Positions 1 through 4,028 of a stretch of 5,592 bases of DNA are shown one piece after another. The stretch is from positions 1 through 5,592 of the forward strand of contig JAISRF010000017.1 of NCBI GenBank assembly GCA_031273775.1. Reading direction: 5' to 3'. The translations under genes were made by a program, and so were the position numbers. A model generated the notes under the pieces. It was not told the origin of the DNA, ran no database searches, and was given only the letters and a program-made list of their open reading frames with translations. Positions within the stretch are counted from its first letter, which is position 1. Each line of letters begins with the position of its first letter. The DNA is from Oscillospiraceae bacterium (GTDB lineage Bacteria > Bacillota > Clostridia > Oscillospirales > Acutalibacteraceae).

Positions 1-779
1 CAAACGGGGACTCCGTTGGCGGAACCGGCGGAAAATGTGGCGGATATGTCAAACTAAACGCGGGCGATGTGATTACGGTTGCGGTCGGCGGCGCGGGCGC
101 ATCGGGTAACGACGGGATCAACGACCATGACAGCGCCGGAGGGTGGTCGGGCGGTTCCGGTGCCAACGGAGGAGATGGGCATCGCTACGGCTCAGGCGGC
201 GGCGGCGCAACCAAAGTCATGCTCAATTCGACCGCGCTGAGCGGTTCGGAGTTTTTATCCCATTCCCTGATGGTAGCAGCCGGCGCAGGCGGCGGCGGTT
301 CCAAGACCAACAAATATAAAGGCGGAAACGGCGGCGCGCCAAACGGGCTTGCGCCTGCCGGAAACGGCTCGAATGTAACCGCAAACGGGTCAAACGGAGA
401 ACCCACGGGCGACGATGAATCCGGAAAAGGCGGAACCGGTACGGCAGGCGGAAGCGCCGGACAGGGTTTGTGGGGGATCGGTAAAGGCGACAACGGCGGC
501 ACCGGATACGGAGGGAGTTCCGCCGGCGGCACCTCCAATTCGGGCGGCGGCGGTGCCGGGTATTATGGCGGCGGCGGCGCAGGGGCAACAGCCGGCGGCG
601 GAGGCGGAGGCGGCTCTACTTTTATCCGCGGTTCCGTCAACGGGTTTGATACGCAGGCATTGTCCGGCATATCCGCCGGTTGGCTTTCCCAAACTCCGCT
701 GAACCCAGACGCCGCGCGTCCGGACAAAAACGGATACTGCATTATCTCTTATTTGAACGATACTCTTTTCACGACGTAA
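1..779 (+). CDS. Glycine-rich domain protein (ALK/LTK-type Gly-rich region), C-terminal fragment
   Basis: The reading frame is open from base 3 and ends at TAA 777-779, giving 258 visible residues; the true start lies left of the window. A GTG at 69 is only an internal codon, because the same glycine-rich composition continues upstream of it. From that GTG on, 74 of 236 residues are glycine. Blocks such as GSGGGGATKV, LMVAAGAGGGG, GGGGAGYYGGGG and GGGGGGGSTFI, ending in a short hydrophobic strand (NGYCIISYL), match the layout I know from the bacterial glycine-rich family related to the ALK/LTK receptor extracellular domain. Such proteins are usually large and exported, so a surface or secreted location is inferred; no signal peptide or anchor is visible because the N-terminus is missing. 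Partner and function are unknown. The gene converges on polA with an 8-bp gap and no evident terminator. The frame is well supported; the exact domain family is less certain. Confidence 0.8.
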   Translation, partial: NGDSVGGTGGKCGGYVKLNAGDVITVAVGGAGASGNDGINDHDSAGGWSGGSGANGGDGHRYGSGGGGATKVMLNSTALSGSEFLSHSLMVAAGAGGGGSKTNKYKGGNGGAPNGLAPAGNGSNVTANGSNGEPTGDDESGKGGTGTAGGSAGQGLWGIGKGDNGGTGYGGSSAGGTSNSGGGGAGYYGGGGAGATAGGGGGGGSTFIRGSVNGFDTQALSGISAGWLSQTPLNPDAARPDKNGYCIISYLNDTLFTT

Positions 780-787
780 AAAACGTT

Positions 788-3394
788 TTAATTTCCGGAT
801 TTCGCTTCATACCATGTTTTGCCCGTGTGCACGTCCGCGATCAGCGGCACATCCAGCTTGCACGCCGCCTCCATTTCCTCCCGCAGGATTTGGCAGGCGG
901 CAGTCATTTCCTCCGGAGGCGCTTCAACAAGCAGTTCGTCGTGTACCTGCAAAATCAAGCGGGAACGGAGCTTCTCCTGCTTAAGGCGCGCGTAAACCCG
1001 GTTCATGGCGAGCTTTATTATGTCTGCGGCGGCTCCCTGAATGGGAGCGTTCCGCGCCACGCGCTCACCGAAAGCGCGGGTAGGCGCCTGCGTGGCGGCA
1101 AGTTCCGGCAAATACCGCCGCCGCCCGAACATGGTGGAAACCCAGCCTGTTTCCTTGGCCTTTTTGACCACGCTCTCCATGTAATCCGCTACGGCGGGGT
1201 ATGCGGACATATAAGCCTCTATATACCGCTTGGCGTCGTAAAAGCCGACGTTCAGGTCACGCGCCAGCGAATACGCGCCGATTCCGTACACAATACCGAA
1301 ATTGACCGCTTTTGCCCTGGTTCTCATTTCCGGCGTGATGTTCTCCCGCGGTACCCCGAAAGCGGAAATCGCCGTTAATGTGTGAATGTCCTCACCGCGG
1401 TTGAAGGCGTCAATCATCGCCCGGTCTCCGGAGATATGTGCCAGTACACGCAATTCAATCTGCGAATAGTCCGCGTCGCAAAGCACCCAGTCTTCCCGCG
1501 CGCGGAAAAAACGCCGCAGTTCCCTTCCCGCCGGGGTACGCACCGGGATATTTTGCAAATTCGGCTCCAAAGAACTGATTCTGCCCGTTCGCGCTTCCGT
1601 CTGGTTAAAGGTGGTGTGAATCCGGCCGTCCTCAGCGAAACACTTAAATAAACCGTCGCAGTAGGTGGATTTCAGCTTGGATAGTTGGCGGTATTCCAAC
1701 AATTTTTCCACCGCCGGATGCATGAATTTTAATTCTTCCAGCACCTGGGCGTCCGTGGAAAAGCCGCTTTTGGTTTTTTTTCCGGAGGGCAGTCCCAGCT
1801 TTACAAACAACGCCTCGCCTAACTGTTTGGGTGAATTCAGGTTGAATTCATAACCCACCAGCTCGAAAACTTCATCTGCAAGAAGCCCGGCGCGGCCGGC
1901 GAGTGTTTCGCCGTACGCGGCAATCCCTTCCCTGTCCGCCGCAAAACCCGTCCGCTCCATTTCGGCCAGCACACGGGCAAGCGGGATTTCCATGTCAACA
2001 AGAAGTTTAATTTGGCTTCTTTCTCTCAGGATGCCCGTCATTTTCCGTTCAAGGGCAAAGAGCGAGACGGATAGGGTAAAAGCGCCGCTCTCTGTTTCCG
2101 GTTCCGGCACGCCGTATTCCGCCAGAAGGCGGGGAAGGTCGTAGCCGGAGGCGGAAGGATTCAGTATATACCCCGCAAGTCCGGAGTCAAACGTGATGTT
2201 CAGCGCCGGATTTTCCTTAAAAAGCGCCTTGGCTGAATCCGTAAGGATGGGTGTTTCGGATGGCAAGGCTTTGCAGTCGACCGTTGACCGTTGACCGTTC
2301 CTGTCCCCTCCGCTTGCGGGGAGGGATGCCGCCGCGGCGGCAGGGGAAAGGGTTATTTCCCCTGCGATTTCAATTCCGTTTTCCGTCCAAAGAGCGGCAA
2401 TACGCTCCGCCGCCAATATTTCCTCTGCATTTCCCGAGAAAACTTCTACGTTTTTTTCTTCTTCGCCGGGCGCTTCTGCAAGCGGCTTTTGCGTACTTTT
2501 CCCGAAGCGCCGCGGTGTGTGTGAGCGTGGCAGTTTGATTTTGTCCAAAAGGCGGAAAAATTCAAGACCGGTTAAAATTCCAGAAAGCGCGCTCCGATCC
2601 GGAGTCTTGGATTTGTAACCGGGAATATCGGTCGGGATCGGAACCTCACAGCAGATTTCGCCGAGCCTCCGGCTTAAAAAGGCGGAATCACGTCCGGCGG
2701 TGAGTTTGGCTTTCAGGGTATCGCGAATGGGTAGCTCGTCCAGTCCGGAATATACGGTTTTTATGGTGTGGAACCGGCGGATTAAATCCAGCGCCGTCTT
2801 GTCCCCCACGCCGGCCACGCCCGGAATATTGTCCGAGCTGTCACCCTTTAACGCCTTGACCTCTAAAAGTTCCGGGGGAGTAACGCCGTATTCCTCTGCG
2901 ATTTTCGCCCGGTCATACACGGTGGTGACCGGTTGGCCGGCTTTTGTGGCGGCAAGCACCACACGGACGCCCTCGTCCACCAGCTGGAGTGAGTCTCGGT
3001 CGCCGGTGGCTATGACACAATCATCGCCGGAGCGTTTACAGGCGGCGGCAAGCGTGCCTAAAATATCATCCGCCTCATAGCCCTCACGCTCCAGCACTGT
3101 GTGGCCGAAAGCGGTAAGTAGCTCCTTTAAAACGGGCATTTGCACGGCGAGTTCGTCGGGCATTCCCTTGCGCCCGGCCTTATACTCTGCGTACATGCCG
3201 TGTCGGAAGGTCGGGACGCGCAAATCAAACGCCGCGACCACGCCGTCCGGTGCAAACTCCTCTGTCAGGCGATTTAGAATATTCATAAATCCGTATATGC
3301 CGTTGGTAAAAAATCCGTCCTTCGTGGTTAAAGGGCGGATCCCGTAAAACGCGCGGTTTATAATGGAGTTGCTGTCAAGAACTAAAAGCCGCAT
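788..3394 (-). CDS. polA: DNA polymerase I (5'-nuclease + polymerase; proofreading domain degenerate)
   Basis: Complete 868-aa family A polymerase, which fills gaps and removes RNA primers in lagging-strand synthesis and excision repair. Residues 1 to about 290 are the 5'-nuclease: D7, the YEADD acidic cluster at 106-110, D132/D134 in ATGDRD, D185/D188 in KGDSSDN, and a helix-hairpin-helix GVAGVGDKTA at 192-201. Residues of about 315-440 correspond to the 3'-5' exonuclease fold but lack the DxE pair (Exo I) and the YxxxD motif (Exo III); only D403 in TFDSGLAGYILN resembles Exo II. Proofreading is therefore predicted absent, as in Bacillus-type enzymes. The polymerase domain has motif A DADYSQIELR (D642), motif B R691/K695/F699/Y703 in KAVNFGIVYG, and motif C QVHDE (D819, E820). 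The length fits Firmicute PolA (about 870-880). The ATG at 3392-3394 has GGAGG 8 nt upstream. Residues of about 344-374 are encoded by repeat-rich DNA. The gene lies 45 bp downstream of a small membrane-protein gene, probably in one transcript. Confidence 0.97.
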   Translation of the reverse strand: MRLLVLDSNSIINRAFYGIRPLTTKDGFFTNGIYGFMNILNRLTEEFAPDGVVAAFDLRVPTFRHGMYAEYKAGRKGMPDELAVQMPVLKELLTAFGHTVLEREGYEADDILGTLAAACKRSGDDCVIATGDRDSLQLVDEGVRVVLAATKAGQPVTTVYDRAKIAEEYGVTPPELLEVKALKGDSSDNIPGVAGVGDKTALDLIRRFHTIKTVYSGLDELPIRDTLKAKLTAGRDSAFLSRRLGEICCEVPIPTDIPGYKSKTPDRSALSGILTGLEFFRLLDKIKLPRSHTPRRFGKSTQKPLAEAPGEEEKNVEVFSGNAEEILAAERIAALWTENGIEIAGEITLSPAAAAASLPASGGDRNGQRSTVDCKALPSETPILTDSAKALFKENPALNITFDSGLAGYILNPSASGYDLPRLLAEYGVPEPETESGAFTLSVSLFALERKMTGILRERSQIKLLVDMEIPLARVLAEMERTGFAADREGIAAYGETLAGRAGLLADEVFELVGYEFNLNSPKQLGEALFVKLGLPSGKKTKSGFSTDAQVLEELKFMHPAVEKLLEYRQLSKLKSTYCDGLFKCFAEDGRIHTTFNQTEARTGRISSLEPNLQNIPVRTPAGRELRRFFRAREDWVLCDADYSQIELRVLAHISGDRAMIDAFNRGEDIHTLTAISAFGVPRENITPEMRTRAKAVNFGIVYGIGAYSLARDLNVGFYDAKRYIEAYMSAYPAVADYMESVVKKAKETGWVSTMFGRRRYLPELAATQAPTRAFGERVARNAPIQGAAADIIKLAMNRVYARLKQEKLRSRLILQVHDELLVEAPPEEMTAACQILREEMEAACKLDVPLIADVHTGKTWYEAKSGN
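2273..2364. repeat. Composite repeat inside polA: three heptamers plus hairpin palindromes
   Basis: Four structured pieces sit side by side in the degenerate exonuclease part of polA. (a) 2279-2299: three perfect tandem copies of GACCGTT (AACGGTC on the coding strand), encoding residues 366-372 NGQRSTV. (b) 2306-2325: CCCTCC and GGAGGG arms around an 8-nt loop. (c) 2327-2342: a perfect 16-nt palindrome TGCCGCCGCGGCGGCA, encoding most of an alanine run. (d) 2341-2364: CAGGGGAAA and TTTCCCCTG arms around a 6-nt loop. The whole stretch codes for about 31 low-complexity residues (344-374) that resemble no PolA motif. The heptamers share wording with the array at 3971-4028: on the polA coding strand AACGGTC repeats end in GACTGC, and on the + strand of the other array AATTGTC repeats end in AACTGC. 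Origin by insertion of an intergenic-type repeat is inferred. Confidence 0.7.
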
Positions 3395-3395
3395 G

Positions 3396-3416
3396 AAAAA
3401 AACCTCCGGTTTTTTT
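3396..3416 (-). promoter_or_regulatory. polA ribosome-binding site within a perfect hairpin
   Basis: On the + strand this reads A7-CC-TCC-GG-T7. In the polA mRNA it is a perfect 9-bp stem (seven A-U and two C-G pairs) closed by a GGA loop, ending one base before the start codon. The GGAGG Shine-Dalgarno sequence (complement of 3403-3407 to 3405-3409, core CCTCC at 3403-3407) occupies the loop and one side of the two C-G pairs. The motif decides the polA start at 3394. The stem is A-U rich, so it may be only marginally stable; whether it regulates translation is inference. It could also be a weak 3'-end signal for the upstream gene. Confidence 0.6.
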
Positions 3417-3423
3417 ACTTGGG

Positions 3424-3444
3424 AATGGAGAGTTGAGAATTAAG
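3424..3444. repeat. Degenerate heptamer array overlapping a stop codon
   Basis: Three imperfect 7-base units in register: AATGGAG (3424-3430), AGTTGAG (3431-3437) and AATTAAG (3438-3444). Read in another phase this contains TTGAGAA, one base from the TTGACAA unit of the array at 3971-4028. The array fills much of the 45-bp gap between polA and the membrane-protein gene. Its AATTAAG unit supplies the TAA stop codon (complement of 3440-3442) of the membrane-protein gene. Degenerate, so membership of the family is likely rather than certain. Confidence 0.5.
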
Positions 3445-3787
3445 GTAAGTTTCCTAATATTAACAGAAATGTGAGCGCAAAAGAAAACACGCCGCACACA
3501 CAAAGGTACAAAAGGCGGTTGCGCCGGGTTTGAAAATTATGAGCGAAAAATCCCAAACACAGGCAGGACACCAACAGTGTCAGTATATCCGCGCCCACGA
3601 ACAGCAAGCCCGACTCGGCGCCGGGCAGCTCAACAGGAGCCTTATTCGCGTAATACACAATCAGATGAACAGCGGGAATAAAAGTCAGCGGAAGGATATT
3701 GAAAAAATAATTGCGGCGGCCGGAGCGCAGGAAAATAAACGCCATGGCGGTCACAATGATAATAATGGTCCAACACTCAATAAGCAT
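3440..3787 (-). CDS. Small four-helix membrane protein of unknown function
   Basis: I do not recognise this 115-aa protein. It is strongly hydrophobic with four predicted membrane helices at about residues 2-20, 29-46, 60-82 and 92-111. The basic loops RSGRRN (21-26) and HNFQTRRNR (83-91) lie after helices 1 and 3, and the acidic loop (about 47-59) after helix 2. By the positive-inside rule both termini should face outward. No catalytic motif, signal-peptidase site or lipobox is seen; there are five cysteines, four of them in helices 3 and 4. The start is the ATG at 3785-3787, which has GGAGG 5 nt upstream; a TTG four codons earlier (3797-3799) is rejected because it overlaps that Shine-Dalgarno. 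The stop lies inside a heptamer array. The gene is 45 bp upstream of polA on the same strand and 219 bp downstream of the topoisomerase gene, so co-transcription with polA is likely, but a functional link is not shown. Confidence 0.82.
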   Translation of the reverse strand: MLIECWTIIIIVTAMAFIFLRSGRRNYFFNILPLTFIPAVHLIVYYANKAPVELPGAESGLLFVGADILTLLVSCLCLGFFAHNFQTRRNRLLYLCVCGVFSFALTFLLILGNLP

Positions 3788-3792
3788 GCGTT

Positions 3793-3797
3793 CCTCC
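3793..3797 (-). promoter_or_regulatory. Shine-Dalgarno of the membrane-protein gene
   Basis: CCTCC on the + strand is GGAGG in the mRNA, inside a longer GGAGGAA, 5 nt before the ATG at 3787. It decides the start: the alternative TTG at 3799 would place the Shine-Dalgarno inside the coding sequence. Confidence 0.8.
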
Positions 3798-3849
3798 AAA
3801 TTTCCTGATTAACCGTGAAACGCGCGGAAAATGATTTTTGTGAATTCCC

Positions 3850-3878
3850 GTTAGAATAATCAAACATATTCTCGTCAA
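3850..3878 (-). promoter_or_regulatory. Probable housekeeping-sigma promoter for the membrane protein-polA pair
   Basis: On the - strand, TTGACG (complement of 3873-3878; 5 of 6 to TTGACA) is followed by a 17-bp AT-rich spacer and TCTAAC (complement of 3850-3855; 4 of 6 to TATAAT). Transcription would start near 3843, leaving a leader of about 55 nt before the ATG at 3787. Strong -35, ideal spacing, mediocre -10. No other promoter-like sequence ahead of this gene looked better. Confidence 0.45.
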
Positions 3879-3888
3879 TAATAGCTTT

Positions 3889-3932
3889 GGCGTGACAAAA
3901 CCAGACCTTTGCGTTTGCCGGTTTTTCACGCC
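3889..3932. other. Long imperfect hairpin next to the terminator (possible structured RNA)
   Basis: Arms GGCGTGA (3889-3895) and TCACGCC (3926-3932) pair perfectly. After one bulged C (3896), AAAACC (3897-3902) pairs with GGTTTT (3920-3925). The result is a 13-bp stem with one bulge around a 17-nt loop (3903-3919). It abuts the terminator hairpin and shares base 3932 with it. Read on the + strand, this is a hairpin followed by an intrinsic terminator, the usual 3' end of a small RNA or attenuator; on the - strand it would lie upstream of the probable promoter. I cannot assign it to a known RNA family. Confidence 0.5.
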
Positions 3933-3968
3933 CGCCGCCGGCTCAAAAAGCCGGCGGCGGCTTTTTTT
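3932..3968 (+). terminator. Strong intrinsic terminator facing the + strand
   Basis: A perfect 12-bp GC-rich stem, CCGCCGCCGGCT (3932-3943) and AGCCGGCGGCGG (3949-3960), with a CAAAA loop, followed by C and seven T (3962-3968). The T-tract follows the stem only on the + strand; on the - strand the stem is followed by GGCGTG, so it is not a canonical terminator for the topoisomerase gene. No + strand protein gene precedes it between 779 and here. It may end a small RNA or block antisense transcription; the stem alone could still protect the 3' end of the - strand topoisomerase mRNA. Confidence 0.75.
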
Positions 3969-3970
3969 CC

Positions 3971-4028
3971 AATTAACAGTGTGCAGTTGACAATTACTGT
4001 AAACTGTTAATTGTCAATTGTCAACTGC
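3971..4028. repeat. Palindromic heptamer repeat at the 3' end of the topoisomerase gene
   Basis: On the - strand four heptamers run in tandem: TTGACAA, TTGACAA, TTAACAG, TTTACAG (4024 down to 3997). The element also has perfect 13-bp inverted arms, GCAGTTGACAATT (3983-3995) and AATTGTCAACTGC (4016-4028), around a 20-nt loop. A second, interleaved 10-bp inverted pair is AATTAACAGT (3971-3980) with ACTGTTAATT (4003-4012). The two pairings are mutually exclusive as simple hairpins. The right part overlaps the last codons and the stop of the topoisomerase gene. The layout resembles a small non-autonomous palindromic repeat; no transposase or clear target-site duplication is visible. Confidence 0.75.

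Noticed and set aside
69..71. GTG as start of the glycine-rich protein
   Set aside because: The frame is open to the window edge with the same glycine-rich composition, so the gene starts outside.
185..692. Several overlapping open frames antisense to or out of phase with the glycine-rich gene
   Set aside because: They are proline-, arginine- or alanine-rich products of reading GGC-rich codons in other frames.
680..1378. 232-codon open frame on the + strand overlapping the end of the glycine-rich gene and polA
   Set aside because: It is antisense to well-conserved polA polymerase motifs, and its arginine/histidine-rich product has no family look; GC-rich genes commonly give such shadows.
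3797..3799. TTG start giving a 119-aa membrane protein
   Set aside because: It would place the GGAGG Shine-Dalgarno inside the gene; the ATG at 3787 has ideal spacing from it.
3889..3932. Cyclic-di-GMP riboswitch on the - strand, suggested by GGCAAACGCAAAGG
   Set aside because: Only a short stretch resembles the class; the conserved downstream parts of the aptamer are missing and it lies upstream of the likely promoter.
3971..4028. CRISPR array or phage attachment site
   Set aside because: Units are 7 bp without unique spacers, and there are no cas or integrase genes in the window; a tandem/palindromic repeat explains it.
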